Positions 28,514-37,486 are shown, counted from the first letter of the stretch. The stretch: DNA of 64,000 nt from Kitasatospora sp. NBC_01266 (GCF_036242395.1 NZ_CP108458.1:62001-126000); one strand, 5' to 3'. Program-made: numbers and translations. The notes: generated by a model from the letters alone, not told the origin.

Positions 28514-30667
28514 ATGCGGCGCACCACCGGGTCCCGACAGAACACCGGCGCCGACCGGGAACAGGCCACGCCGGGACCGCCCGTTCGCAGGTCCGGCACG
28601 CTCCCGGTCGCCGCCCGGGACCCCAGGGACGCCAGGGCCGCCGTCGGACGCGGCAGGCCGCTTCCGGGGCCGCCGGCTGCCCTGCAACGGGTGATCGGGA
28701 ACGCGGCCGTCGCCCGGATGGTCGAGCACGAGCGGAACCAGGAGGCCACCGGCCGGGACGCCGTGCGGGAGGCGGTGAGGGTGGCCGGGCGCGGTGGCCG
28801 CCGACTGCCGGACGGTGTGCGAACGACCATGGAGCACGCGTTCGGCACCAGGTTGGACCACCTCAGGGTCTCGGTCGACGAGCAGGCCACCGCGAGCATC
28901 GACGCCAAGGCGTACACCGTGGGCGACACCATCGTCGTCCAGAACGCGAGCGTGCTGCGCGACGTCGAGACCATGGCCCACGAGATCCACCACACCACCC
29001 AGCACGACGCCCCCGTCGGTCTCAGCGATCCCAACGACAGATGGGAGCGCGAGGCGTCCGACGTCGGGGCCCGGGTCGCCCGCGGTGAGAACATCGACGA
29101 CCGCGCGGCCGGCGGCGGGGACCGGCAGCACGACGCCGTCCACCGCACCGCGGTCCAGCGCCGCGTCGGCTTCGAGTTCGAGTCGCAGTGGCGGGTGCGC
29201 GACCACAACAACCTGACCGCGCAGGACGAGCAGGGCTACCAGGACGAGGTCTCCCAGCGTGACGCCCTGATCGGTGTGCAGGTCCTGCTGAGGATGGCCG
29301 ACCGGCAGCAGCACAGTGATCTCCTGGACGATACCGAACGAGCCAAGCCTGGCGATGAGTTGAAGAACGCGTGGCTCACCGCCCAGCCGGGCGGAGCCGG
29401 GCGGTACCAGGCCACCGCCGAGGGCGCGGCACGGCTGGCGCGGGCGCGACGGGATGCCCCCGACACGTACGCGCAGCACCTGCACTTCGCCGCCCTGTCA
29501 CTGCTCCAGAACGGCCGGATCCGGGAGACCCCCATCCGCGGCCGCGACGTCCCCAAGATGGGCACGGTCGGTGCCGGCACGGGCTACCGGCTCACCTCGG
29601 ACGTCAGCCCGACCGGTGGCTCGGCCCTGGAATGGGTGACCGATCCGCTCACGAGGAAGGACGAACTCCTCCAGGTGATGGGGGAGATCACCGAGGTGTC
29701 GAGCGCCCTGGACGCCCGCAAGGACCAGGAGTCCTTCCCGCTCCAGGACGTCGACCTCGGCGGTTTCAGGGCGCTGCCGGGGATGATGGTGTTCCCGCTC
29801 GACGGTGCGCTCGTCTACACGCCGCAGATGACCGGCGGATTCAAACTGGACGAGCTGCCCCGGCTGATGGAGTACCTCCAAGTGCCGGACAAGCGACCCA
29901 CGTTCACCACCCCTGGCGCCTTCGACCAGCGCAGGGAGGCCAAGCAGGACCTGCACCAGGACAGCATCCGCCTGGTCGACGGCATTCGTCGGGCGGCCCA
30001 GGAGCAGGCCAAGGCCCTGCCCGGGGAGGTCACCGGCGGTGCGGCCACGGACGGGCTGGTCGGTCTGGCCACCCTGATCGGCAGCTATCTGGCGTACGGC
30101 GCCGAGCTGGGGAACAGGGCGAACTCGAAGTCGATCGCGGGTGGTCTGATGTCCCGCACCTCCTTCGCCCACAACTTCACGCTGCTGCCCCGCGCGATGC
30201 GGATCTACTACCGCGAACACCCGGGCGAGTTCGCCGCGTTCGTCCTCGGAGCGGCCGGTCTGGACCCGGCCGACGAGCAGGCCCTGGTGTACCCCAGGAG
30301 CGTCGAGCACGGGGACGCCGGCAACCGCGTCGAGCGGCAGATCCCGCTGACGCGCCTCCAGTGGCTCACGGGCATGCCGGCCGGCAAGGACCTGCTGCGC
30401 AACTACAAGCACCTGACCGAGGCGGAGAAGATCCAGGCCAACGAGGAGGACTGGAGCCACATCCACGCCTCCCTCGGCGCCCTGGGCTCGGTGGACGACC
30501 GGGTCGGCACATCCGGCAAGGAGGAGGTCGCCCTGGTGGCCGAGCTGCGCCGGATGAAGGACGGCCTGCGCACCGCCGACCTCACGCCCCTGGCCACCGC
30601 CGCCTTCGACCTGGTCCAGCGTCTGAACGAGGGCAGGAGCCTCAAGTACGAGAAGAAGAAGCGATGA
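28514..30667 (+). CDS. DUF4157 zinc-protease-like protein with a large C-terminal domain
   Basis: A 717-aa protein without signal peptide. Disordered basic N-terminus (1-60), then a DUF4157 region (~60-185): LQRVIGNAAVARM, a folded FGTRLDHLRV segment, HEIHH (156-160, an HExxH zinc motif) and WEREASD with a candidate third ligand Glu. From ~213 a large domain begins VQRRVGFEFES and later has YRLTSDVSPTGGSALEWVTDP, a pattern reminiscent of amidoligase/GCS-like folds (weak inference). The C-terminus is Lys-rich. DUF4157 is common in cargo of extracellular contractile injection systems, but no structural genes of such a system are in the window. ATG after GGAGGGATCTTCC. Confidence 0.75.
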   Translation: MRRTTGSRQNTGADREQATPGPPVRRSGTLPVAARDPRDARAAVGRGRPLPGPPAALQRVIGNAAVARMVEHERNQEATGRDAVREAVRVAGRGGRRLPDGVRTTMEHAFGTRLDHLRVSVDEQATASIDAKAYTVGDTIVVQNASVLRDVETMAHEIHHTTQHDAPVGLSDPNDRWEREASDVGARVARGENIDDRAAGGGDRQHDAVHRTAVQRRVGFEFESQWRVRDHNNLTAQDEQGYQDEVSQRDALIGVQVLLRMADRQQHSDLLDDTERAKPGDELKNAWLTAQPGGAGRYQATAEGAARLARARRDAPDTYAQHLHFAALSLLQNGRIRETPIRGRDVPKMGTVGAGTGYRLTSDVSPTGGSALEWVTDPLTRKDELLQVMGEITEVSSALDARKDQESFPLQDVDLGGFRALPGMMVFPLDGALVYTPQMTGGFKLDELPRLMEYLQVPDKRPTFTTPGAFDQRREAKQDLHQDSIRLVDGIRRAAQEQAKALPGEVTGGAATDGLVGLATLIGSYLAYGAELGNRANSKSIAGGLMSRTSFAHNFTLLPRAMRIYYREHPGEFAAFVLGAAGLDPADEQALVYPRSVEHGDAGNRVERQIPLTRLQWLTGMPAGKDLLRNYKHLTEAEKIQANEEDWSHIHASLGALGSVDDRVGTSGKEEVALVAELRRMKDGLRTADLTPLATAAFDLVQRLNEGRSLKYEKKKR

Positions 30668-30774
30668 CACCGGCCACGTACCGACTCCGGCCTACTGGCC
30701 GGGGACCGAGAGCCCGGCACCGACGCCATGGACCTCGCCCTCGACCTGGCCTCGGCGCCGGGGCGGGGCACCCG

Positions 30775-31521
30775 TCAGCGTCCCCGCAGGGAGAGCGAGA
30801 CGAGGGTCAGCCGGCGCAGTTCCTCCGGGGCGTACGGGTGTCCGCCGTCGGTGATCTCGGCAAGGGTGCTGAACGAACCCGGGTAGACCATCACCGAGAG
30901 GTCCTTCTGCACCAGACAGGCGAAGACCGCGAACTCCTCCAGAAGGTACTGCGAGGACATTCTGAGCCGCCTCTCCAACGCGGCCTCGGTGAGCCGGTCG
31001 GACTGCCTGCGGTGAAAGCGTCGGCCGGACGCCTCGACGGATTCCCGGAACCTCGGGTCTTCCCGGTGACAGTCGGCGAGGCTTCGACGGAGCCTCGCGT
31101 AGGCATCCCACTCCTGCACCTCGGAGCAGCGCAGGTAGGTGAATCGGGTGTGCTCGCGTTCGGCCGCGAACAGGGCTCGGGTGTCGGCTATGAAGCGGTC
31201 GCCCAGGGCCAGCGCCCGGGAGAGCGCCTCGTCCTCGGACAGGCTCCGGGTGGAGGCCAGCGTGATCCGGTGGATGCTGTCACCGACCAGCACCGTGCAC
31301 CGGGGGAAGTGCCTGGCTATCCAGCGGAGCATGGCAGCGAGCTTGCCCGGGGTGAAGTTGCTGTTCTCCAGGCTGACGCCGAGGAAGCACTGGCCCCGGT
31401 CCGCCAGGCCGGCCCGCTGGGCAGGAGGGGAGACCACGTCGATGCTCGCCTTGTAGGACCTGCGTGGTCGGTCCGCGGGAGCTTCTGACACGACCATGGG
31501 TATCAGACCGTCAAGAGACAT
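30775..31521 (-). CDS. tRNA-dependent cyclodipeptide synthase
   Basis: A 248-aa AlbC-type cyclodipeptide synthase with a class Ic aminoacyl-tRNA-synthetase-like fold. It uses two aminoacyl-tRNAs to make a diketopiperazine. Catalytic Ser50 in FLGVSLENSNF, paired Tyr192 and Glu196 in QYLLEEFAVF, and Tyr213-Pro214 in VMVYPGS. The family subgroup markers are mixed: Asn at the position three after the Ser (as in NYQ enzymes) but Tyr-Pro later (as in XYP enzymes). Length is typical. ATG 31521 with GAAGG upstream. No oxidase, methyltransferase or prenyltransferase adjoins it; a P450 lies 2.5 kb away with a DUF4157 gene between. Confidence 0.88.
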   Translation of the reverse strand: MSLDGLIPMVVSEAPADRPRRSYKASIDVVSPPAQRAGLADRGQCFLGVSLENSNFTPGKLAAMLRWIARHFPRCTVLVGDSIHRITLASTRSLSEDEALSRALALGDRFIADTRALFAAEREHTRFTYLRCSEVQEWDAYARLRRSLADCHREDPRFRESVEASGRRFHRRQSDRLTEAALERRLRMSSQYLLEEFAVFACLVQKDLSVMVYPGSFSTLAEITDGGHPYAPEELRRLTLVSLSLRGR

Positions 31522-31552
31522 GCAGCGAGCCTTCTTTGCTATGAAGTGAACG

Positions 31553-31565
31553 ATTGATGCTCAAT
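31553..31565. promoter_or_regulatory. Small dyad in the AT-rich CDPS/SCO6745-like promoter region
   Basis: ATTGA-TGC-TCAAT is a short inverted repeat in an unusually AT-rich stretch 32 bp upstream of the cyclodipeptide synthase start. On the minus strand TTGAGC and TAGCAA, 17 nt apart, could serve as -35 and -10 elements; the dyad would overlap them. Confidence 0.35.
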
Positions 31566-31741
31566 ATCGATCGAAACTAGGTCGCGGGTGATCCACCGTC
31601 AAGTTCGTTCAACTCGCCCACGACATAGCGGGCTTGGGTCCTCACAGGGTGGAGCCGGGTCCGAGCGCCCGGCGGCCGGCCCGACCGATCCTGAGCGCCG
31701 CTCCCGCTCCGCGGGGCGCGACCACGGGCATGATGGAGGCC

Positions 31742-32569
31742 ATGACGCAGACCGCCCGCCGCATGTTCGAGCTCCTGGAGCCGATCTGCCTGGTCACCTA
31801 CTTCGCCGACGAGTGCAACGAGGAGCTGGCCGCTCTCGGCCACCGCACCTACTGGGACGGCTACTTCGCCAGCCGCGCCGCACCGCTGGGGCGGGTGCCG
31901 GCACAGGTCGTGCACGCGGCCTTCTACAGCTTCGCCGACGGGGAGGCCGCGCGGCACATCCCGAGCGCGTGGGAGACGATCCCGCCCGAGGCGTCCGTCG
32001 CCGCGCGGGAGCGGGGCAGCGCGGCCTCCGTACGGCGGATCCTCGGCCCCGAGTTGGCCGCCTCCCCCGGCCTGGCGCGCGCCGCCGACCTGATCACCAG
32101 AGCCGCGACGAGCACGCCCACAGCAGGCCGGGTGATGTTCGCCGGGATGCGCAACCTTCCGGTGCCGAGCGACCCGGTCGCCCGGCTGTGGCACTCCGCC
32201 ACCATGCTGCGCGAGCACCGCGGTGACGGGCACGTCGCCGCTCTCGTCGGCGCGCGCATCGGCGGCACGGAGGCCCACGTGCTCGAGGCGCTGGCGAAGG
32301 GCATCCACCCGCCGGAGTCGTTCGGGCGCCTCCATCACCTGCCGAAGGAGCGGCTGGCCGCGGTCATGGACGGCTTGCGCGAGCGCGGGCTGGTCGACAC
32401 CGACGGCCGCTTCACCGACACCGGCCGCGAGACCAAGCAGCGCATCGAAACCCTCACCGACGAGCTCGCCGCCCCGCCGTACGACGCCCTGTCAGCTGCC
32501 GAGCTCGACGAGCTGGTCGCCGAGCTCGAACCCATCACCGCGGTGCTGGTGGCCGCGGGGTCGCGGTGA
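31742..32569 (+). CDS. SCO6745/SalK-type conserved protein
   Basis: A 275-aa protein. The sequence TARRMFELLEPICLVTYFADECNEE, together with YWDGYFASRAAPLG and FYSFADGEAARHIPSAWE, matches the streptomycete SCO6745/SalK family. The C-terminal part has a winged-helix-like segment (LPKERLAAVMDGLRERGLVDTDGRFTDTGRE), so a regulatory role is possible. Start uncertain: ATG 31742 is preferred, but ATG 31730 and 31733 lie just upstream and GGAGG at 31735 is close. Divergent from the cyclodipeptide synthase. Confidence 0.75.
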   Translation: MTQTARRMFELLEPICLVTYFADECNEELAALGHRTYWDGYFASRAAPLGRVPAQVVHAAFYSFADGEAARHIPSAWETIPPEASVAARERGSAASVRRILGPELAASPGLARAADLITRAATSTPTAGRVMFAGMRNLPVPSDPVARLWHSATMLREHRGDGHVAALVGARIGGTEAHVLEALAKGIHPPESFGRLHHLPKERLAAVMDGLRERGLVDTDGRFTDTGRETKQRIETLTDELAAPPYDALSAAELDELVAELEPITAVLVAAGSR

Positions 32570-32851
32570 CGAGCAGCGCCCGACGGGACGAGCGGTCCGC
32601 CGTCCGCTACGGCGAGTTCCCGTCACTCCGTCGAGCCGCTGATCGGGGCGGCCGGCCCGCACGCCTGACCACCTCTGCCGGGCATGACCGCGGCGTGGAC
32701 GGGGTTCTCGACGCAGTGCACCAGGTGGAGCGGGAGTAGCTGGTGGACCGGATCTGCGTCGTGCGACGCGACCGTACCGCCGTATTCGCCAACGAGCTGG
32801 TGCCGGTGGGCAGCGGGGCGTCCTTGCAGCGGTCACCGCTGGCACGGAAAT

Positions 32852-33835
32852 TCACGAGTAGCGTTCGAAGAGAGCCTGGATGTATGCCTCAAGTCTGCCG
32901 GCCAGCAGAGAAGGGGTCAGATCCGAGCGGCCCAGTTCGCGCCAGGGGACGGCGACCTTCTCGGCATCCGGAGCAAAGGCCAACGCGTCGAGTAGCCGCC
33001 AGTACAGATGCGCCGCGTTCTCACCCGCGAGCTGTCCTCCTGCGGCGAGGTACCGGTCCGCAAAGGTCATGCCCAGGGGGACGCCGTGGAGTAGGGCCAG
33101 GGCACTCGAACAGTGGGCCACGTCCAGGTCGGCCGGGCCCCACGAGGTCTCCACCCAGTCGACGATGCCGCTGACACGGACGTCGTCGCCGTCACCGTCG
33201 AACAGAACGTTGCCCGGATGGAAGTCCCGGTGCAGGAAGCAGGGCTCGTAGGCGGGAGGAGCCTGCCGGATGACATCGACAGCCCGTCGCCAAAGCTCCG
33301 GCCTCGCCGTGGACTCAGGCAGCGTCACCCGCTCCGGGGAGGTCCAGGGCTGCCAGGTCCGCGGCCTCGTCTCCGCAGTGACCTCGACCTGGTGGATGCG
33401 AACCAACTGGTCGGCCAACAGATCGACACGCTGCTCGACACGGACCTCGTCCACACGGACGGTCCCGCGCAGCAGCGACATCAGCAAGGACGGATGGTCG
33501 CAGCAGGTCGCCGTCGCGTCCACCGCCACGAGCGCGGCTGCGGGCACATCCGTCCCACCGAGCAGGCCCAGGATTTCGGCCTCACGTGACAGCAGACCCT
33601 CCGCGTGCCGGACGTAGAAAGGCTTCACGAACGACCGCAACACCAGGTCACGACGACCGTCCGGCCCAACGATGCTCAGCCGGCGCATCTCCGAGGTCCA
33701 GCCACCGCGCAGGCGAGCGACATCCGCTATTCGCTCCCCGGCAGCGAGTCTTTGCGCCACCCAGGACCGCGTGGAGCCCCAGCTCTGCGCCTCAAGATCC
33801 GCACCGGCACGCTCTGCGCCCTCACCTTTGATCAC
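32852..33835 (-). CDS. Aminoglycoside-phosphotransferase-fold kinase
   Basis: A 327-aa APH/choline-kinase-like protein. The catalytic loop FLHRDFHPGNVLFDGDG contains the Asp base and Asn/His of the family, followed by the metal-binding Asp in VSGIVDWVETSWGPADLDVAH. Such proteins phosphorylate small molecules or act as housekeeping kinases; the substrate is not evident. GTG start at 33835 with a poor ribosome site, so the start is uncertain. Monocistronic. Confidence 0.85.
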   Translation of the reverse strand: MIKGEGAERAGADLEAQSWGSTRSWVAQRLAAGERIADVARLRGGWTSEMRRLSIVGPDGRRDLVLRSFVKPFYVRHAEGLLSREAEILGLLGGTDVPAAALVAVDATATCCDHPSLLMSLLRGTVRVDEVRVEQRVDLLADQLVRIHQVEVTAETRPRTWQPWTSPERVTLPESTARPELWRRAVDVIRQAPPAYEPCFLHRDFHPGNVLFDGDGDDVRVSGIVDWVETSWGPADLDVAHCSSALALLHGVPLGMTFADRYLAAGGQLAGENAAHLYWRLLDALAFAPDAEKVAVPWRELGRSDLTPSLLAGRLEAYIQALFERYS

Positions 33836-33982
33836 GAAGGGAGCCTATCGGCGCCCAGCCGGACATGTGTGAGAGCCCTGGGCTCCGAAGCCCCGTGAAC
33901 ACCTCCACCCACAGCGGCTCGACCCACAGGCACCCCGCCCATCCGGGCGGAATGCCCCGCACCCGGCCCTCTGCAACAAGCT

Positions 33983-34669
33983 TCAGGACTCCAGAGCCTT
34001 CGCGGCGTCGCGGATGACGTCGAGGACGAAGTCGGGGTGCGACAGCATGGGCACGTGGCTGCTGTCCACGCTGTAGGTCTTCGCGCCCATGCGCTCGGCG
34101 ACGGCCCGCTCCAACTCCGGGTTCACGGTGCGGTCGTCGTTCGCGACGATGTACCAGCTCGGCTTCGTACGCCAGGCGGTGCCGGGGACCTGCTGGGCGA
34201 ACAGGTCGGCGACCGGCACCGCACCCGTCGCCAGGACCAACTGCTGCTCGGCCGCAGGCAGATCGCCGCAGAAGTCGCCGACGCCCGACTCGAGCAGCCA
34301 CAGGCGGCCGTCGGCGACGTCGAGGTGCTCGAAGACGGGTGTGCCGGGGAACTTCTCCTGCTGGCTCTGCGAGGTCTCGTCCTCGTCGGGCGCGAGCGCG
34401 GCGATGTAGACCAGCGCGCCCACACGGTCGTGCACGCCCGCCTTCGTGATCAGCGTCCCGCCGTAGGAGTGGCCGACGAGCACGACCGGGCCGGGCACGT
34501 GGTTGATCGCCCGGGTGACGCACGCGACGTCGCCTTCGAGTGAGTCCAGGCCGTGCTGCGAGCTGTAGACCTGGTGACCCTCGGCCTGCAGCGCGGGGAT
34601 GAGCTTGCTGAAGCACGACCCGTCGGCCCAGAGTCCGTGCGCGAAAACGATGCTGGCCTTGCCTGCCAT
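33983..34669 (-). CDS. Alpha/beta hydrolase
   Basis: A 228-aa alpha/beta hydrolase. FAHGLWADGSCFSKLIPALQ is the oxyanion region, nucleophile Ser in VLVGHSYGGTLI, acid Asp in ANDDRTVNPE, and base His in DSSHVPMLSHP. Close in pattern to secreted or cytosolic esterase/salicylate-esterase-like actinobacterial hydrolases. The ATG at 34669 has an excellent AGGAGG 6 nt upstream, which decides the start over an upstream in-frame ATG. Confidence 0.88.
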   Translation of the reverse strand: MAGKASIVFAHGLWADGSCFSKLIPALQAEGHQVYSSQHGLDSLEGDVACVTRAINHVPGPVVLVGHSYGGTLITKAGVHDRVGALVYIAALAPDEDETSQSQQEKFPGTPVFEHLDVADGRLWLLESGVGDFCGDLPAAEQQLVLATGAVPVADLFAQQVPGTAWRTKPSWYIVANDDRTVNPELERAVAERMGAKTYSVDSSHVPMLSHPDFVLDVIRDAAKALES

Positions 34670-34879
34670 GACGTCCTCCTCGTAACTGTCAAGCCGTGAC
34701 TCCACGCTACGCCGAGCTGCCGAGAAGCCACTCATCGTGATGGTCCCATCGGGCCTCGACCGAGGCGTCGGGTGGCCCCCTCGCGAGCGGGCTCGCGCTC
34801 AGGGCGTGTCTTCGCCGCAGCCCGCGAGGAGGGCGGTGTGGGTCGGAGTGGGTCGGAGTGGAGCGCGGGCGCTACCGGG

Positions 34880-35446
34880 TCAGCGGTTCTCATAGGTCCC
34901 GTCCAACCGGGCCCGTCCGAGGACATGGCCCGTGACGGCGGCGACCAGTTGGTCCAGGGTGAAACCGGCTGCCAGTTCGGTGGCCCGGTCGAGAGCGAGG
35001 AGTTGGAAGACGTAGGCGTGGGGTCCGTGCGACCGGATCGGCATGGGTCCGGCGTAGCCCAGGCGGCCGAGCGGGCCCTTGCCGTGCCGGATCCCGGGGA
35101 CCGGGCTGGGGTTGGCCAGGGCGTTGTCCGCGATGCCGCCCAGGGCCGGGTCGATGCCCAGCGCGAGCGCGTGGACGGCCGGCTTGCCGAAGGGGACGTC
35201 GGGGTCCTGCGCGATGAGCGCGAGCTCGACGGTGCCCTGCGGCGGTTGCGTCCAGGCGAGGGCCGGGGAGATGTTCGCGCCGAACAGCCGCCCGCGATGG
35301 GTGCTCGGGATGGGCGTGCCGTGGCCGAACGCCGGGCTGGTCAGGGTGAAGTTCTCCGGGGCCTGGAGGGCGCTGTCGGCCCAGGCGAGGGTGTGCTGGC
35401 CGGCGCGCCGGTTGCGCAGTGCGATGCCGAGCGGGTTCGCGGGCAT
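34880..35446 (-). CDS. YbhB/YbcL-family PEBP-like protein
   Basis: A 188-aa phosphatidylethanolamine-binding-protein fold (Raf-kinase-inhibitor-like). The family pattern is seen in NISPALAWTQPPQGTVELALIAQDPDVP and in the HAYVFQLLALD segment; the DPDVP-His region forms the ligand pocket. The biological role in bacteria is unclear. Divergent from a MarR regulator whose operator lies in the shared 70-bp promoter, so MarR probably controls it. Confidence 0.88.
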   Translation of the reverse strand: MPANPLGIALRNRRAGQHTLAWADSALQAPENFTLTSPAFGHGTPIPSTHRGRLFGANISPALAWTQPPQGTVELALIAQDPDVPFGKPAVHALALGIDPALGGIADNALANPSPVPGIRHGKGPLGRLGYAGPMPIRSHGPHAYVFQLLALDRATELAAGFTLDQLVAAVTGHVLGRARLDGTYENR

Positions 35447-35476
35447 GGTTTCGGCTCCTCCTGAGGCTCACTCTGT

Positions 35477-35511
35477 TTAGGTATACGAAAGATATGCTTA
35501 GGTATACTAAG
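35477..35511. promoter_or_regulatory. Direct repeats in the MarR/PEBP divergent promoter
   Basis: TTAGGTATAC occurs at 35477-35486 and again at 35498-35507, 21 bp apart (two helical turns), in an AT-rich island. The second copy is part of a dyad TTAG-N5-CTAA ending 6 nt before the marR ATG. This looks like the binding site of the MarR protein encoded at once downstream. Confidence 0.6.
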
Positions 35512-35516
35512 AAACC

Positions 35517-35975
35517 ATGGAGAACCACGCAACCGGCGGACCGCCCGCGGCCGGGATCGAGGACAGTGAGCTCGGTGCGCAGGTGCGCGCCGCCATCGGG
35601 AGCCTGTACCGCCGCTTCCGCAGCGAGCGCCCCGAAGGCGCCCTCGGCGACGTGGCGCTGGAGGTCCTGACCTACCTGCACAAGAACGGGCCCCAGACCC
35701 TGACCGACCTCAGTGAGCGAGGCCGGGTCTCCCCCGCCTCGATGAGCCAGACCGTCAACCGGCTGACCTCCGCCGGCTATGCCGTGCGCTCGCCGGACCC
35801 GCGTGACGGCCGCAAGGTGCGCTTCAGTGCCACCGAGGAGGGCCACCGCCTGGCCGGCGCCACCCGGGCGCAGCGGAACGCCTGGCTCGACGAACAGCTC
35901 GGGGCCCTCGGAGCCGAGGATCGCGCCGTGATCGCCCGTGCCGCCGCGCTGTTCAGCCGCATCGCCGACGCCTGA
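35517..35975 (+). CDS. MarR-family transcriptional regulator
   Basis: A 152-aa winged-helix regulator. The recognition helix is RVSPASMSQTVNRLTSAGYAVRSPDPRDGRKVRFSAT, including the DxRDxR wing typical of MarR. It lacks visible redox Cys. It probably represses itself and the divergent PEBP gene. Its 3' end overlaps the convergent BrkB gene by 23 bp. Confidence 0.92.
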   Translation: MENHATGGPPAAGIEDSELGAQVRAAIGSLYRRFRSERPEGALGDVALEVLTYLHKNGPQTLTDLSERGRVSPASMSQTVNRLTSAGYAVRSPDPRDGRKVRFSATEEGHRLAGATRAQRNAWLDEQLGALGAEDRAVIARAAALFSRIADA

Positions 35976-36975
35976 ACCGCTGACGCCTGAACCGCTGGTG
36001 CCCGACCGGGGCGCTGGTGTCCTGGTCGTCGAAGGTGACCTGGACGTGCTGTTCCGGGCGGCGCTTCTGCTGGCGGGCGATGGCTCCGAGGACGGCCTGG
36101 TCGGATGGGGTGAGCGGGGGCTGCAGGAGGCTGCGGGGCCACAGGTGGCGGGCCAGGACCACGTTCGTCTCGGCCGCGTACACGGTGACCTGAGCGGCCA
36201 GGTAGAGCCAGGAGAGCAGGCCGATGACGGTGGCGAAGAAGCCGTAGATCTGGCTGCTGTGCCGTAGCTGGTGGGTGACCAGCACCGCGCCGAAGGCCTG
36301 GAGCACGGTGAACAGCGGCCCGGCCAGCAGACAGCCCGGCAGCAGTGGGCGGGCGGCGATCTCCCCGGGGGTCAGGATCCGGAAGCACGCCAGGCACATG
36401 CCGGTGTTGACGACGGCGGACAGCAGCAGGCCCCCGATCCCCGCGGCCGGGCCGGCCAGCGTGGTGCTGACCACGGTGGCGGCGGCGGTGCTCAGCAGCA
36501 GCCCGGTACCGAGGACGGCGAAGAGCAGCAGGCTCCGGGCCAGCCTGGGGAGGTATCCGGGCCGCCGGATCTCCGGGACGTTCCAGACCTCGGCCATCGC
36601 GTGCTGCAGGACCTGCGCGATGCCGAGCGCGCCGTACAGGAGCCCGAGCAGCGCGACCGCCAACGCCAGACCGCTGCCCTGCACGGAGTGGATGTTCTGG
36701 CGCAACTGGTCGCCGATGATCGGGAAGTCCGCGAGCGCGGAGTTCAGCACCGCGTGCTGGGTGCCCGGCCGGCCGTGCAGGACGAAGCCGAGCACGGTGC
36801 TCAGCAGGAGCAGCAGCGGGATCAGCGCGACGAAGCCGTAGTACGTGATCAGGGCGGCGAGCAGGCCGCCGCGGTCGTCACCGTACTTCTTGACCACACC
36901 CACCACGACGGCGGCCGCCGGCCGGCGCTGCTGCGCGCGGTCGACGGTGCGCACGACGTGTTCGAGGCGGTTCAT
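35953..36975 (-). CDS. YihY/BrkB-family inner membrane protein
   Basis: A 340-aa membrane protein with about six hydrophobic segments. Early GGLLAALITYYGFVALIPLLLLL and later QIYGFFATVIGLLSWLYLAAQ are characteristic of the YihY/YhjD family. The C-terminal tail is basic and repetitive (HQRFRRQRFRRRR), derived from a short tandem repeat at 35971-35995. ATG 36975 follows GGAGGA; upstream codons rejected. Confidence 0.88.
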   Translation of the reverse strand: MNRLEHVVRTVDRAQQRRPAAAVVVGVVKKYGDDRGGLLAALITYYGFVALIPLLLLLSTVLGFVLHGRPGTQHAVLNSALADFPIIGDQLRQNIHSVQGSGLALAVALLGLLYGALGIAQVLQHAMAEVWNVPEIRRPGYLPRLARSLLLFAVLGTGLLLSTAAATVVSTTLAGPAAGIGGLLLSAVVNTGMCLACFRILTPGEIAARPLLPGCLLAGPLFTVLQAFGAVLVTHQLRHSSQIYGFFATVIGLLSWLYLAAQVTVYAAETNVVLARHLWPRSLLQPPLTPSDQAVLGAIARQQKRRPEQHVQVTFDDQDTSAPVGHQRFRRQRFRRRRCG

Positions 36976-37132
36976 GCGGCTGTCCTCCGGTGGCGGCGGA
37001 CGGGTCGTGGATCGCGGCCCGGCACCAGACGTCTGCCCGGTCGGCGGCGCTTTCGCACGTGCCGGGTCGTCGCACGGCGACCCCGCGGGCGGGCCCGCGT
37101 GTGCTCGGCCGGCGTGCGGGTACCTGTGAGGT

Positions 37133-37456
37133 GTGACTGTCCGCACCGGGGCGACAGGTGGTGGCGGGAGGACCACCGGGGTGGTCGGCCCGCCGACCGT
37201 GGGGGTGGAGGAGGAGTACCTGCTGCTGGACCCGGCCAGCGGGCTCCCGGTGCCGCAGGTGGAAGCGGTGCGCGAAGCGGCGGGCCTGCACCCGGCCGTG
37301 GAGCACGCGGAACTCCAGCACGAGCTGCTCCAGGCCCAGGTCGAGGTGGCTACCCCGGTCTGCCAGGTCCTCTCCGAGGTCGGCGGCCATCTGCTCCGCC
37401 TGCGGCACGCACTGGCGATCGCCGCCGAAGGGGCCGGCTGCCGACTGGCCTCCTGA
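37133..37456 (+). pseudogene. N-terminal fragment of YbdK-type glutamate-cysteine ligase
   Basis: The frame encodes [19 protein letters not shown] and then [19 protein letters not shown], the start of the carboxylate-amine ligase GCS2 (YbdK) domain. It ends at residue 107 with ...GCRLAS then a stop, whereas the family is ~360-400 aa. The rest of the domain, with most ATP and metal ligands, is absent downstream. It begins with a GTG. A truncated relic. Confidence 0.8.
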
Positions 37457-37486
37457 CCGGCCGGGGAAGAGCCCGGGTCTCCCGGC

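Noticed and set aside
26937..31521. P450 and cyclodipeptide synthase as one diketopiperazine cluster
   Set aside because: They are separated by a divergent 2.2-kb DUF4157 gene, and the P450 looks more like terpene hydroxylases; linkage is not supported beyond proximity.
32570..32851. Short plus-strand frame with VDRICVVRRDRTAVFANELVPVG
   Set aside because: No start with ribosome site, soon degenerates and no family recognised; not enough to call a gene.
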